From Timema cristinae (lineage: Eukaryota; Arthropoda; Insecta; Phasmatodea; Timematidae), in contig JBCFYV010011172.1 of NCBI GenBank assembly GCA_039000515.1, positions 76,832,577-76,896,576 on the forward strand: a stretch of 64,000 bases of DNA, in the 5' to 3' direction. Below, one piece after another: positions 1 through 12,104 of the stretch. The position numbers were made by a program, and so were the translations under genes. Position 1 is the first letter of the stretch; each line of letters opens with the position of its first letter. Under the pieces are notes generated by a model. The model was not told the origin of the DNA. It searched no databases and saw nothing but the letters and a program-made list of their open reading frames with translations.

Positions 1-1213
1 GGTAATGATCATACTAACGGCACCTATTATCAGCTAAGACAACTAGTTGCAGAAGGAAAAGTTGTATTTAAAACCATGTATTTTGACTAGAGAGTCGACT
101 TGGGAGTCGTTAGAGCTCAATATCGTCGTGATTATTGAAGCTAACCCAAATTAAAAAATATGTCTAAAAAGAAAAAGAAATTATTCATTAAATAGAATGT
201 TATAAACAAACACTCTAGCTTAATTGTACAAAGAAAATAAATAAATCCATTAATAATTTTTGTTATCCCATTTAAAATGCATTGAAATGGAAACATTTTA
301 ATGAAATTATTTCAATAACTATTTTTAGCATGGTTTGAAAATTCCATAAGAATTATGAAAGATGCCCAGATATGTTACTAAAATAAATAAAAAACAACAA
401 GGTTGAATTATTAAATATATTTTGTTCTAAATTCTTTTGTTTAGAACCGTGCATTTATGGGTAGGCAGGGCCTTAAAACCAACCTTTGTCATGATAATAA
501 GAAAGAGAGAAAGAAAACTACGAAACTTTTCTCAATGTAAAGAGAAAGATCGCTGCTAGTTCTCAAATATCTTAAAATTTTCCGTTGTGGGCCCATTAAA
601 AATGACTTTGTTGGTTAGAGTAAATATAAAACTTGACTTATTTTTTATCAATCCTAGTCTCATATCTCCACAAATATGCTTAAATAGTCGTTGAAAATAA
701 GGTAATGTCACATTTACTAATTTTTTCTATGAATAAAACTCAAACTATGGGGTTGGTAAGGATAAACATCCCTGTGAGAATCTTAAGCAATATTTTGGCG
801 TGAAACATATTTTGAAATAACGCATCGTAGAATGAAATATTGTGTTAACGGTCTCCTTGACAATTTCTCGCTTACAGAGGCGGCCCCCTTAGCGTTGTTT
901 GAACAGAGCTAATGTTGAAAAAAAAATCTGTAGGATCACGTTTGTGTCGCTGAGGATAAGGTGAAAGTGGATGCTAACGTTCCGTTCCTTTGAGACAAAA
1001 ACATCTATCTACTTCAGTGGTGGAGTAATTGTAAAGTCTTGGGATGAAGATTTTGGTGTGGGTAAGGGGGGGGGGGGGAGGGGGTTATCAGGTAGACAGT
1101 CCTTTCTGGATATTATGAATGACAACTGTAAGTCAGGGATCGAACTAAACCGTCTGTCCATAGTTAACCTTAACTTTATTTAAACACTAAGCTTATTTAG
1201 TTTATTTTAACAA
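1..1213. other. AT-rich intergenic stretch, no gene seen
   Basis: No open frame of convincing length, no recognisable protein similarity and no tRNA-like head. A short poly-G run sits near 1068-1078. I see nothing else to report here. Confidence 0.6.
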
Positions 1214-1372
1214 TGAATGGTGGTCAGGGTTCAAATCTCGAGTGGGTAAACAAACGGTAACTCTTTCTAAATGATTTCTTTTTGTCCTTCCACAAAAATG
1301 TGGATACAATTCTTCTGTTTTAGATATTGCTCATCACCAACACACTAATGTCATTAATACAAATAAAAATAT
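1214..1372 (+). mobile_element. SINE family A fragment
   Basis: A B-box-like GGTTCAAATCTC is followed by the family-A body (a CTAAATGATTT stretch, then a CCACAAAAATGTGG block). The tRNA-like 5' part and the 3' tail are lost or diverged. The assignment rests on the order of the conserved blocks shared with better copies at 7450, 49918 and 41438. Confidence 0.5.
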
Positions 1373-1544
1373 CAATTACACTAAGTGTGCTATATACAGA
1401 TATGCCAAACTACTAGAGTCGATATAAAAAGTGGGGGGGGGGTTATGTTGTATTTAAAGCATTATCTCTACATGATGTCAAATATGAGTATTTGTTAGTT
1501 ACGGTTATAGGCTAATCTAAATATTATTTAAATTAAAAAAATTA

Positions 1545-1640
1545 CATCTGGTCACGGGAATTGAACTTAGGACTTACAAACTTTTTTTTTAGTTGTTATA
1601 AAACTAATTCGCTACGTCTGAACAAAGGGGAGAAAATACA
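1545..1640 (-). repeat. tRNA-like remnant
   Basis: The minus strand shows a decayed B-box (in plus sense GGGAATTGAACTTAGG) and an A-box-like segment about 60 bp away. The stems do not close into a cloverleaf, so I read it as a SINE-head or tRNA pseudogene rather than a functional tRNA. Confidence 0.35.
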
Positions 1641-2837
1641 TTATAAAAAACATTTGAGAAGAAAGAACATAAACAAAGAATGATTGAAAATGTATGCCTA
1701 TATGTGTGTTATGATTGTGGAGGGGTAAAGAGGGATTTAGAATATTGATGCAGACATTCTGTGCACAAATGCACATAAGTTCTAGTGTCCATCTGGGCAC
1801 GTCTGTAACCTGAACCTAGCTAATACAGTAGTGGCTCGCAAATTAGTTACGTGATGCCTTTGTAGGTTGTCGGTGTTATTTTTTTTTTTTACTTTTTTTA
1901 GACCGTGTGTCTTAATACCTGTTCAGGTTAAACGCCTTTGTAATAATTGCTCTAATCTTAAATCTAGGCCAGACACCAAATCCATCTCCCGGTCGTCAAT
2001 TCATCACTGTCAAAGGCTAACACACATTCCAACAATGAAAAATTTCTCTACCATGCTCAGGACCCTTAGCTCCGTCATTTTCTAGCATGAAAATATTTTT
2101 TTATAAGTCATATCCACAAACAAATTTATAATTTTTTTTTACAAAAGGGCTAATTTGTTTTTTAAAAAAGGTGGAAAATAGATTAGAAACAGAACATCAT
2201 TTTTATGGTCATATTGTGTAAGGTTTAATAGCCCGAAAATAAGGATGTCACATTGAGAGAAAAGTACTTTACTCATCTACAGTATAGGAACAAAAAAGTA
2301 TCGAGACCATACTAGTATCAAAAGAAAATGATCGATAGCAGTCAGTACGTATCGCTATCGAGAGAATAAGGAAGAAATGTTTTATCTGTATATATAGCGA
2401 AATTAATATTTATGTTTTTTTATGTACGAAAATATATATTTTTTCTCTATATCCTTAGAATTTTTGTACATATCTGGTAACAAATTTTGTTTTGTTTAGT
2501 TTAGAAATAATTTTTCCCAAACCATTGATAAAAATCTAAAATATAGGATTAAGCTATGTATCACGCTCATTTTTGAACGAAGATCAGGAATTTTTTTAAT
2601 CAGGATATCAAAGGCTAGGCTTAAAAATATTACATGATTAACCTAAATACAGACATTATATACAAATGTTCGTATCTTTCTTTACCGTTCCGATACCAGG
2701 ATGTAAGTCCTCATCTGAGTAAGAGTATCGGAACGAAGGTATTGAGTAAAAAGTATTGGCATCGAAAGGATAAGTAAAGTATCGATACTTTTTCCAAATC
2801 CTTAATTGAGTTTCTTTTTCCTTCGGTACTTCATATT

Positions 2838-3030
2838 TTACTCTCCGTCCAGGCTATCCACATATTTATACTAATTTATGTATTTATTAAAGGTTTCAGA
2901 ATGTTCGTGGAGGGAAAGGAAATAAAAGCATTTAGGAAAAACGACATAAGTACACACGGCTGGGGTTCTAATTCCAACCTTTCCCGTCTACAGCCAATCA
3001 GACAAGACGAGAATGATGTAACATTTCTCA
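2838..3030 (-). mobile_element. SINE family A, diverged copy
   Basis: Reading on the minus strand, the tRNA-derived head (near 2960-3030) leads to the internal block with the poorly kept AAATG..TTT and CCACG elements and ends near the partial tail CCGTCCAGGCTATCCAC (plus sense). Short open frames inside it are incidental. Confidence 0.5.
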
Positions 3031-3167
3031 TCAATGCAGGATTCAATTCTCTCTCCAGGCTAATGCCAATATATTTACTTTAAATTCAACCTCTTCTAAC
3101 CGTTTTATTATATATTGATGACACAATTTTGCAAATAACTAAACAGTCACTAAAGTGTTGATTTTTT

Positions 3168-3425
3168 TAGCACCGCGTCTTACTACCCATTAGGGTTAGA
3201 AGCATATATGTACTAATTACAATAATTTGTTAAGGGTGAGAATGGTTTAACCTAGAGGAATTGTACCCATACTTACGGGGAGAAAGGGTTGAAAACTATT
3301 TAGGGAAAAACAATATTCACTACACCCAACCAGGAATCAAGCCCTGATCCTCCCAACATTAGTAGTCCAGTAGTCAAATCCATTGCGAGAGTCACGCCTT
3401 GGAGTATTCGACCACCAAAGCGGGC
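3168..3425 (-). mobile_element. SINE family A, full-length but diverged
   Basis: It starts in plus sense with the tail AGCACCGCGTCTTACTACCC and ends with the inverted tRNA-like head near 3400. It lies directly upstream of a second copy in the same orientation (3453-3708), with about 27 bp between them. Confidence 0.7.
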
Positions 3426-3452
3426 CACTAAATTTAAAACAATATTAAATTA

Positions 3453-3708
3453 TAGCACCGCGTCTTACTACCTACCCGTTCGGGCTAAACGCTTAAGTAC
3501 TAATTACACTAATGGATTGGGAATTGGGAAGATTGAATTTAGAGGTAGTGAACCTACATTTGTGTGGAGGGAGAGTGGAAAACCATTTAGGAAAAATCAC
3601 CCCCAGCTCTCCCGATCAAGAATCGAACCTCTACCTCCTCGTCCTCGGCAGTCTAGTCTACTACGAGAGTAGCGCGTTAGCTAACTAGGCCACCGAGGTG
3701 GGTCGGGT
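3453..3708 (-). mobile_element. SINE family A, full-length
   Basis: It has the complete order in inverted sense: tail AGCACCGCGTCTTACTACC, the body with GTGGAGGGAGAGTGGAAAACC, the B-box complement near 3615-3630 (AAGAATCGAACC) and the A-box complement near 3680 (GCGTTAGCTAACTAGGCC). It is about 256 bp, the same length as the copy bounded by target duplications at 41438-41693. Confidence 0.8.
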
Positions 3709-3881
3709 CACTAAAGTCTTGTTATATAAACTATTACAGTGTGAGAATCGCTACTAATTCAATTTCAATCCCTGGTTATTTGCACCGAGAATTGGTTTTT
3801 CCCAGCCTCTCTATAGACAAATGCTGGCGAATTTACTTTGCCAAACTAATGTAAGTTTCGTAAAGCCTGAACTGTCAACGC

Positions 3882-4075
3882 TTACCCGCATCAGAAGGCA
3901 CACGTACAGTACATAGGCATCAGTCTCGTATTGTCTGGTTGAGAAACTGAGGTAAAAATCCCGAACGGATACTCTTGGATAGTTTTACTTAAATATTTTT
4001 ATTTACTTTCCCTCTACGTAAATGCTGATATATGTCCTCTAAATTCAATCTCCCTAAACCTTACTCACATTAAAT
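3882..4075 (+). mobile_element. SINE family A, diverged copy
   Basis: The head carries CATCAGTCTCGTATTGTCTGG, a family-A signature seen again near 31745 and 50190. It is followed by the ACTTAAATATTT and CCCTCTACGTAAATG blocks. The GAACGGGTAG tail is missing. Confidence 0.55.
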
Positions 4076-4705
4076 AATCAGATAGTCTGAAAGGTTGGTA
4101 AAAAACAGCTCACCAAACAAAAACTATTAAAAAATCCATTTGTTCACATTCCAGTTCAAATAAATAAACCGGAAGGGTGAAAAATGACTTCGGATTGATC
4201 TGTTTTCTGTTTATTCGACGTCTGTTTGGGCCCAACCTATTGTTATTGTGTCGGCGTCTCGTTAATTTAAACTCCGTCTGTTTTTTCTCCAACGATCTGT
4301 TGTGACCGGCAGGTCAACCACAATAATAATTATTTCCTTGCAATCTTACCAACTGTTGACAATGTGGGGCGAGATATATTTACATGGCTCGTGACTTGCG
4401 TTCAAAAGATCCCATTGTGCGCGTTGCCAACTTTACCGACATTCATCAGATAGGATAGGGCACTTCCCGAAATAGAAGACCGTTTATTTTTACCCGGAAT
4501 TCCGTCCACACTTAAGTACCCAATAAAATTGACGGATTACCACTCACGCAGATAAAGAAAGAGAAAGGGAGTATAAACTATGGCCTCTTTTTTCTTGTGA
4601 AAGGGAATACATAAATTAACCTTAGATTAAAAATGTTATCTACAGCAGTGGTTAACAAGATTTTCTAAGTGATGAGAAAGCAACACTATTTGTATTCTTT
4701 AAATA

Positions 4706-4780
4706 AAAAATGACACGGGAATTGAACCCGGGACCTTAGATTTAGTATACCAATGCTCTAATCACTGAGCTAGCCAAGAG
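4706..4780 (-). repeat. tRNA-like sequence
   Basis: On the minus strand GCTAGCTCAGTGATTAGAGC gives a paired D arm (GCTC/GAGC), and CCCGGGTTCAATTCCCG gives a T arm. The acceptor strands do not pair and the anticodon stem has a mismatch, so it is most likely a tRNA pseudogene or SINE head. A real tRNA of unusual sequence is not fully excluded. Confidence 0.45.
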
Positions 4781-4961
4781 TAGTTACGTGGTTAGGGCAC
4801 GTGGTCTAGGGTTATTTTTCACATATTCGATGATGGCTGAATTATCTTATAGCTTGTGATAATAATTTTTCACTAAAATGTATTTGCCGATTTCCACACA
4901 TACATCACAGACTCTGCCTTAAATTATGAGTGCAGAATGACCCTGAACACGGGACAGCTCC

Positions 4962-5028
4962 CGTATAGCTCAGTGGTAGAACATTGGCGTGACAAGCAAA
5001 ATGTCTTGGATTTGATTCACGCGTATAA
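4962..5028 (+). repeat. tRNA-like remnant
   Basis: TATAGCTCAGTGGTAGAAC is a good A-box and D arm. The B-box (TTGGATTTGATTC) is degraded and the acceptor stem does not close. It lies about 190 bp from the opposite-strand tRNA-like sequence at 4706-4780. Confidence 0.4.
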
Positions 5029-5029
5029 G

Positions 5030-5499
5030 TATCATTTTTAAGTTTAGAGAATATGATATCTAAATGAGATTATAACCGTAATTAACAAATATAATAGCTT
5101 TTCTATTTAATTCACAAACATTATTTGTTTTGGATTAAGGCTCAGCAAAGTACAAGGATTTGGGGGCGGGGTAGGGGGGGGGGGCACATATTTTTTCCAT
5201 AGCAGGCCTAAATAGAGTCAAATCTATATTTTAAATTATATTTTAAAGAAATTTAATATTTTTAATTTTTGCTAACTTTTAGTAGTGGGACTTTTATAAT
5301 TGTGACCTGTGTAATTTAGTAATATCGGTTTTTAATATGATCCACAAAATAATTACGTGTTTAGCTAGGGTTTCATTTTACACATGAGACCCACAATAAA
5401 CAAATATATATTAATAAACTTATAATTGTATGTAATTATATTTGTGGAAATTGTAGAGAAATCACTCAACAGGTGCGCAAAAATACGAAACTCTATAAA
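5030..5499. other. Non-coding AT-rich stretch
   Basis: It contains a G-rich patch at 5161-5184 and otherwise AT-rich sequence. No gene or repeat family is recognised. Confidence 0.5.
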
Positions 5500-5578
5500 T
5501 CACCCTACCATTACACATTAGCGTAAGTGCGTATAACCGAACGGTAGTAAGACGCGGTGCTAATAATAATAATAATAA
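5500..5578 (+). mobile_element. SINE family B, 3'-end fragment
   Basis: Only the last ~80 bp are present (CCCTACCATTACACATTAGCG through GACGCGGTGCTAATAATAAT), ending in a TAA run. Loss of the 5' part is typical of incomplete LINE-driven reverse transcription. Confidence 0.75.
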
Positions 5579-5579
5579 T

Positions 5580-7445
5580 ATAAATATTTTAAAATGTAAT
5601 AGGTATTTCTTCTTAATCACGATTCATTTCAATATAGTATACTAAACAGTTAATTAATTAGCCATTATGATATTTCATTTATATGTTTTTAATTATCAAC
5701 CTACTCAATCTAATTACATATAACCTTCAATGCGTATACCAATTTGAAGGCTAGGTTTTGTTTGTTTGGGTAGTGTCGTAATCATCATCCTGTCGTAGAC
5801 GCGTTTAAAGCCTGTTAATTAAATAAATATCACAAACACGTAATTGCAACGTGTAAGTTTGATGCAGCTCTACCATGAATTCAGACTTGTCTGACCAATG
5901 AGTAAACAAAAGTAAACGTTGATGTAAATTATTTAAAAACAAAATTGATTCTCAGCAAAATAAGGATTAATATTTATTCACGTTCCTAAAATACAATAAT
6001 TTATAGCTACAGCTAAGAATCTATTGGCAAACTGGCAACAATGAACCACGGACCACCGGCTGTAAAACCTTGCTTTACAGTACACTGTCTTTGAATAGTA
6101 AAATAAACTTTTTTTTCCGTCTCTTGTCCATCTTTCTGTTTAAATGTAAATACTCCTAATACAAAGGACCCTAGATCGATTCTAGGGGGATTATTACAAA
6201 TATATATTATTTTTAGAGACAATTCTGGACTCAATTACTGACCTGGCTGTAAAAAATGTAATTGGTGAAATGTGGGGTTTCCCTTTCACAGTGATGAATT
6301 AACGGTCGGGGGCTGGATGTTGTGTCTGTTCTAGATTTAAGTTAGTTTATATGTAGTTTGCTTATATAATCAGTTTGTCTAGAAAGTACAAGTTAAATAA
6401 CTTACTTTATTTTTTTTTAAATGCATTAGGGTTATTTATGCTATTCAATTAGAAAGTATCTAGTATCGAGCGTTGGGTGTTTATTTTCAGGTGAGGTAAA
6501 TTATATCTTATGTCTATATCTTTAGTAAGAGTCCTTTTTAATTTTTTAATATATTGGTTCCTATTAAATATAGGAGGGATACGGTAAATATGGTTACAAA
6601 AGTTCAAATTACCATCAATTTTTTAGTGATAATATCAATAGACTACAACTACAATAAACTAAAATATGTTAAAATGTTATCAATGTGGACCACACAAAAT
6701 CAGTCTGTATTTTCTAAAATGTCTTTCTTACTACGTTCTTACTGTATAAAAGCTAAGAAAATATAAGAAATTATTTAAAACACAAAAACAATGCAAATGT
6801 TAGGAAATAAAAAACTAATCCGAACGTGATATTATTTTTGATAAAATCTGGCCTATAGTTATTGCTTTATATTAAACTCTTAATAAGAAAAAAGAAATAT
6901 CAACCTTTCTAGAACAGTATTAAGGGAATCTATTATTTTTTGTGTTTATTCATTCGGGCAAAATATCTGTATTTTCTTACATTTATATTTATCTGATACC
7001 TAGATAAGATATAAATAGTAGTCAAATAACAAATTTGAATTTATCTGTCGGACCAGGTCTCCAATCATGCAGACAAACAGGAGAAAATAAAAAAGCTACA
7101 TTGCTGTAGAAGATAGCAGGTTTTATTTTCTTAACACAACAAAGGGAGACTAGCTATGGTACGGGTATAGTCGTTCACTGGAGCAGAAGTTTCAAATATA
7201 TTAAATATTGTGGAACATTAAATATTGAAACGCTAACCCAAAGGTTTCTACCTCGATTCCCATGACCTGGGGTCATTTTTACAATTATAATTTACCGAAT
7301 TCTTTCATAAATTACTCAAAAGTACCGTAATGTTAATAGCAGTAAAACTTACTTTGCATTTTCTGGTCATCATCATCCTGAAACAAAGACGACATATCCA
7401 TTGGTTAGAGTAGTAATTATAGTCGCCAACTAACTCTACATAAAT
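5580..7445. other. Non-coding AT-rich stretch
   Basis: Two short frames (minus 6013-6234, plus 6554-6766) show no recognisable domain, no splice context and coding-unlike composition. Nothing else is recognised. Confidence 0.5.
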
Positions 7446-7449
7446 ATTA

Positions 7450-7714
7450 TAGGCCCTACTTACCCGCTTCGACGGCCACATAGTCTAAGGTGCTACTTTA
7501 GCAGTAGACTAGACTGCCGATGATTGGGAGATCGAGGTTAGAATCTCGGTCGAGTGTACTGAGGATGGTTTTACTTAAATGGTTTTACATTATCTCTCTC
7601 CACGCAAATGTGGGTACTCTTCCTATACATATAACCTTCCTCATTCCTGAAACCATTTTAGTTACTAGTATATACGTGTATAGCCTGAACGGGTAGTTGG
7701 ACGCGGTGCTAAAA
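7450..7714 (+). mobile_element. SINE family A, full-length
   Basis: It opens with a tRNA-like head (CCGCTTCGACGGCCACATAG, B-box GAGGTTAGAATCTCGG), has the CTCCACGCAAATGTGGGTAC block, and ends with GAACGGGTAGTTGGACGCGG and an A-rich terminus. Confidence 0.75.
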
Positions 7715-7834
7715 AAAAGGAACTGCTTAATTTAATTAAATCCTAGCATATTTAAGCACTTAATATAATTACACAAAGAGCAAAAGTTATCTACTAATAC
7801 AATTAATTCCCGTATTTTACGCCGTAATACTATT

Positions 7835-8055
7835 CTGAGCCATCCACGTATTTATACTAATGGAGTAGAGATGGGAAAGTTCAAATTTAGAAGAAATGTA
7901 TTATAATTTGCGTATAGAGAGATAATTTCAAACCAAATAAGAAAAAAACACTTGGGCACACCCAGCCGGGATTTGAACCTTGACCTCCCCTTCACCAGAA
8001 AACCAGAAAAGACTAGACTGATGCCTTTGTCAACGTGCCCATCAGTGCAGTTATA
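7835..8055 (-). mobile_element. SINE family A, diverged copy
   Basis: Inverted family-A order: GCCATCCACGTATTTATAC, then an internal block, then CCGGGATTTGAACCTTGACC (B-box complement) and the head near 8010-8050. It converges tail to tail with the copy at 7450-7714. Confidence 0.6.
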
Positions 8056-9390
8056 GTTAATTAAAGATTTAATTTAACTTTTCATTTTATTCTTAGTATA
8101 AATGTATTTATTCTCTGTGCTCACCCCGAATCTGTGCAGTCTTACCTTGACTGATTGCACTATGGCCGGCCCTCTCATATAAGCTACAACATGATGGAAC
8201 CAAGAAAGGTAAACTACTTTCTACCTTTTAGAGTTAACAGTGGATACTTCAATGGAGAATCCATTCAGGAACTATGTATCATAACTAAACACTTAATACT
8301 GAAAAACGGTCTTACTAGAAGAAGACTTTATCCGGTCGTAGCGTAATTTCATGAAATAATTTGATTTAATTCGTTAAAATTAAAATAAATGGTATGGTTC
8401 AAGGCATTGACTTTATTCCGCTTTTACCTTAAAATAGGTATTTGTGAAACGAAATGATAGGTCTAGGCATCGTTGTAGAAACATTACACCAAATATCATA
8501 AATGAAATAATATATACCGTTATTTACTTTATGGCATTAAAAATAGAAAGACTGTCACAGAAAAAATTGATAAAAGAGATACATATTTTCAAAGACCTGA
8601 ATTAAAAAGTATAGGTCTATATATTTGTTTATAGCTAAGAAATTATTGGTTTTATAAAATATGTAAATTTCAAGTAAAAGATGTTTATCTTTTAATAGTA
8701 CTACAACTTTACAATGATATGTTAATTTTTTATCTCAAATAGTTGAGGAGAAATGAGTAAATTTGAAAATTTGTCTAATGTAAAGTACCCCCAAAGTCAT
8801 TTTCAAGAGAAAATGAGTATTGCCATCTTTTTATAATGATAAACAGTGTCCAGATATATATTTGATCAAAATCGTTAGAGCGAATTTTGAGAAAATAGTT
8901 TTTTTTTTCTCTTTTAGCCCTTCAGTAAATACCCTTAAATTTAAGGTTAGATATTTAATTCAGGAAACCCCTTGGGGGAGGGGGTGGGGTGACCTTATGA
9001 AGACCTCAGATACCAAGTTTCAACCCAATCGGTAAAACCGTTTTGACTCTAGCCCAAGGTACAGACAGAAATACGGCATTGTAATCCCCCCCCCTTTTTT
9101 TGTTTCAGGGTGTCATGAAATGTCGACATTTATCAAAATCTTGAGTTCGATTTTTTTACGATCACAATACTTTCTCTCCGAGGTGTCGAGAGAAAATAAA
9201 AAGGAAAAGTGAATAATCACTCTCAAAGGTTTAATTTTTCATTTAATTTATTTAAGATATTCAACGTGCACTTTCTGAACTGACTGTTTATATTAGCACA
9301 CGACTTTTAACCAAATTAAATCTAGAGCCGACACAACACCGAGCACCCAGCCGTTAGTTTCTCACTGTAAACGGGGTTCACCAATGATAA
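8056..9390. other. Non-coding stretch
   Basis: Short frames at 8155-8346 and 8820-9035 have no recognisable similarity. There are poly-T and poly-C/T runs near 8898 and 9085-9101. No gene is supported. Confidence 0.5.
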
Positions 9391-9397
9391 AAAATTT

Positions 9398-9476
9398 TAC
9401 CATTCCTGGAATCGAGCCCGGTTCCCTTATTTTAGTTGACAGAAATGCTACCAACTAAGCTAAGGTATCAGAAAAG
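9398..9476 (-). repeat. tRNA-like remnant
   Basis: On the minus strand TTAGCTTAGTTGGTAGCA is an A-box-type D arm, and GAACCGGGCTCGATTCC is a B-box. The acceptor stem is not complementary. It is a tRNA-derived pseudogene or SINE head without a recognisable body. Confidence 0.45.
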
Positions 9477-9479
9477 AGT

Positions 9480-10439
9480 AGAATTGACACAAATAACTTA
9501 TAATCAAGCTATACAACAAAATATTTTACCTTCTTTCAACTAATTTATCATAAAAATCAAATATAACTTTTGTCAAAAGTAATTTTATAAATTTTATCAT
9601 TATTAAGTGTAACAATATTATTTAAACAGTGTAGCATTATTAAATATTTAAGAAACATAAATTACACTGTTTCAGAAACATTTTAATCCAACACATCCAT
9701 GATAATCACATCGAGCGTATGTGACCTCTTACGTATTTAAAAGATTCATCTCTTTTTAGTTTTGCTTTAGTAACAAATTATTTAAAACGTAACTGCACAG
9801 ATTTTTACTACAAGAAGATAATAGTAATACAATTGCAATACAGAACTTTTAATTATCACTGCGTTTTATTAACTGTTATGTGTTACACGTATGAATAAAA
9901 TAAGAATTATTAAAAAAAAAAGCTTATTAAATTAATATCACAAAAGCTTAGAAACAGAACCGCTTGGAAATCACATTATAATGTATGGAAATCATTATAG
10001 CTTTGAATAAAGAATTACAAAATAAGGTTTTCATACATCCATAAATTTTCTATATAATTTATATTAATCCAAGTTGGATAATTCAACATACTGTATGATA
10101 AAACCAATCAAACTTCCAGAAACCACTGGCAGCTATACCAACTACTAATGGGAATTTATTTTTATTATTATTTTATCTGGGCAATAAACTACTTGCTCTA
10201 GAGTTATGTATTTATTGGCTAAGTGGCGTGGTTCTAGGTTTAGTAGATCTAGACGTCTTTTACATCCCACGCCTTGCTACTCGTATATACTCTAGACTTA
10301 CCACTTAGCTACACTAATAATAAAGCGAAAAGAGAGATGGAATATAACTAAAGAAAGTGTACTCGTATTTGTATGAAGAGAGAGAGACACCATAAAAAAC
10401 ACATTACGTCATTTTTAATGATAAAAGTTAGTCGCATTA
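9480..10439. other. AT-rich non-coding stretch
   Basis: Very AT-rich with no open frame of note and no identified repeat boundary. Confidence 0.5.
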
Positions 10440-10615
10440 ATGGTCACATAGTATAAGGCGTCAGTTTCACAATCTACTAGATTACCAGTGAAAAGGGTGT
10501 TTGAGGTTCAATTCTCAATAGGTGTACTGCAGATGGTGGTTTTCTAAATATTATTTATAACCATGGTTTTCCCATTCCCTCACCATTTTAATGCGGGTGC
10601 ATAGTTCTAAAGTAC
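10440..10615 (+). mobile_element. SINE family A, truncated
   Basis: The head (GGTCACATAGTATAAGGCGTC) and B-box (GAGGTTCAATTCTC) are clear. The body with TTCCCATTCCCTCACC follows. The tail is absent. Confidence 0.6.
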
Positions 10616-10639
10616 CTTTATAATGTGTACTCCTTAATT

Positions 10640-10820
10640 AAAGGCGATACCTGCACCAGTGGGCACGTGTTGACGGCAAGCTCATCTGGTTTGGTTCGCC
10701 GGTGACAGGGGATCGGGGCTTGAATCCCGTGCGGGTTTGCCGAGATTGTTTTTATTAAACTGCCTACCATTCTCTCTCCACGCAAATGTGGGTAAATTTA
10801 CTCAAATCCTACCTTTGACA
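10640..10820 (+). mobile_element. SINE family A, truncated
   Basis: The head includes GGGGCTTGAATCCCGTGCGG (B-box), and the body includes CTCTCCACGCAAATGTGGG. It has the same orientation as the copy ending 25 bp upstream and no tail. Confidence 0.65.
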
Positions 10821-11547
10821 TCCTTACACCTTAGATTAAACAGTTATTAGCTTTTTTTTCAAAATGTTTCTTTTTTTTTAAAAGTGGTTGACATTTAAAG
10901 TGAGCTAGGTACGTAGAAATACTCACCATGGTCGGTGTGGTGGGGTTAGTCCGCTACTGCACTGAACCGGCCCGAGACAAAACACTGATTGGGAAAGGTG
11001 TGATGTTTGAAGGACGGGGGCCAGTTCTAACCTGAGCCTCTATATACCGGGCCCCCGAGACTCAAACTAGTGACCGTGGAACCAGCTATACACTCCGTGA
11101 CGTGAAGAGGGGGAGGAAGAGAGAAGAAGATATTTTTACTGTGGTGTTGCGTTGCATGTCAAAATAAACAAATCACGAGAAATATGGACCAGCGGTAAAA
11201 ATAACCTGTCGTAGGGGAGGAGGAGGAGGAGGAGGAGGTGAGCATAATGAGGCCCGTGGACCCAAGACGGCTCGTCCATTATCTGCCCAGCGGGGGTTCT
11301 CCATTAAAAGTTGTAAGCTCGGGCAGTAAAAACGTGGCATGTTACACCTGACGATATTCAACAACTTTGTAAAGCCACAAAAACAAGCCGATGTTTTCAT
11401 AGTTAATTCATTAGAGAAACCTATAGTGAAACCATGATGACAACTATCGTGAAATAACCAGCGAAGTAGCTACTACGAAAAATACAAATCACATTCATAG
11501 GGTAATTATTTTTTATCCTTGTTCAGTAAATAGTCGATTTTTATAAA

Positions 11548-11548
<1 letters not shown>
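10820..11548. other. Non-coding stretch with a GC-richer patch and a GGA microsatellite
   Basis: From about 10920 to 11400 base composition rises and a GGA/GAG trinucleotide run lies at 11213-11238. The minus frame 11173-11400 is driven by that run (a poly-proline block) and I do not consider it a gene. Confidence 0.5.

Positions 11549-11602
<54 letters not shown>
11549..11602. repeat. TAA microsatellite
   Basis: An uninterrupted AAT/TAA run of about 54 bp. It may be the leftover tail of a SINE, since both SINE families here end in TAA runs, but no SINE body adjoins it. Confidence 0.9.
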
Positions 11603-11605
<3 letters not shown>

Positions 11606-11648
11606 CCCTGGACAACACTTCCTTACACTTCAAGGGCAATTCCCTTCT

Positions 11649-12060
11649 CTATAACAGGTCTCTTACACACCTATAGAACACCTCTCTTTGCTGTCCTCTT
11701 TTCATTAGCTCCTCTCTACACCCACCCTTCGCTTCAATCGAGCTTCCAAAATAGTTTACACTCTGTATCTTTCTCAGCTCTACTCCATAAAGCTTTATAG
11801 CTTTACTAGGCCTTATCCTATTTCTTGTAACTACCATCACTACACACATCGCTATACTAAATTTTATTCCACATTCTTTCACTCCTTAGTGCTATTCCTG
11901 TAACGGTTCCTGTACTTGCTCTTCCTTTTCTCCACAGATCATAAAGTCATCTCCTCCCAGAGATTACTTACCATTTTAACCAAGGCCATTTCCATTACCA
12001 TTACAAATAGTAGTGGTAAGAAAGCACTTCCATGCTTTACACAATTTTTTATTTAGAGCC
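11649..12060 (-). pseudogene. LINE reverse-transcriptase remnant
   Basis: This is a fragment of a non-LTR retrotransposon reverse transcriptase read on the minus strand. From 12050 down, a frame reads HGSAFLPLLFVMVMEMALVK, which resembles the palm-domain stretch found in LINE RTs (G-S-A-L-x-P-L-L-F). Further on (minus 11882-11649) the frame has IKLYGVELRKIQSVNYFGSSI, matching the usual LINE segment with the Y-L-G-S motif, followed by the E-E-L-M-x-R arm. The YxDD catalytic box between these parts is not intact, and stops and frame changes occur. No endonuclease domain is visible, so this is a dead piece. It matters as evidence for a LINE that could mobilise the SINEs. Confidence 0.7.
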
Positions 12061-12104
12061 ACTCCGTTCACCCCTCCTCCATCTTACCACAGTTCAAGTT
12101 ATCT

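Noticed and set aside
4706..4780. Functional tRNA gene on the minus strand
   Set aside because: D and T arms are good, but the acceptor stem does not pair and the anticodon stem has a mismatch. It is better read as a tRNA-derived remnant.
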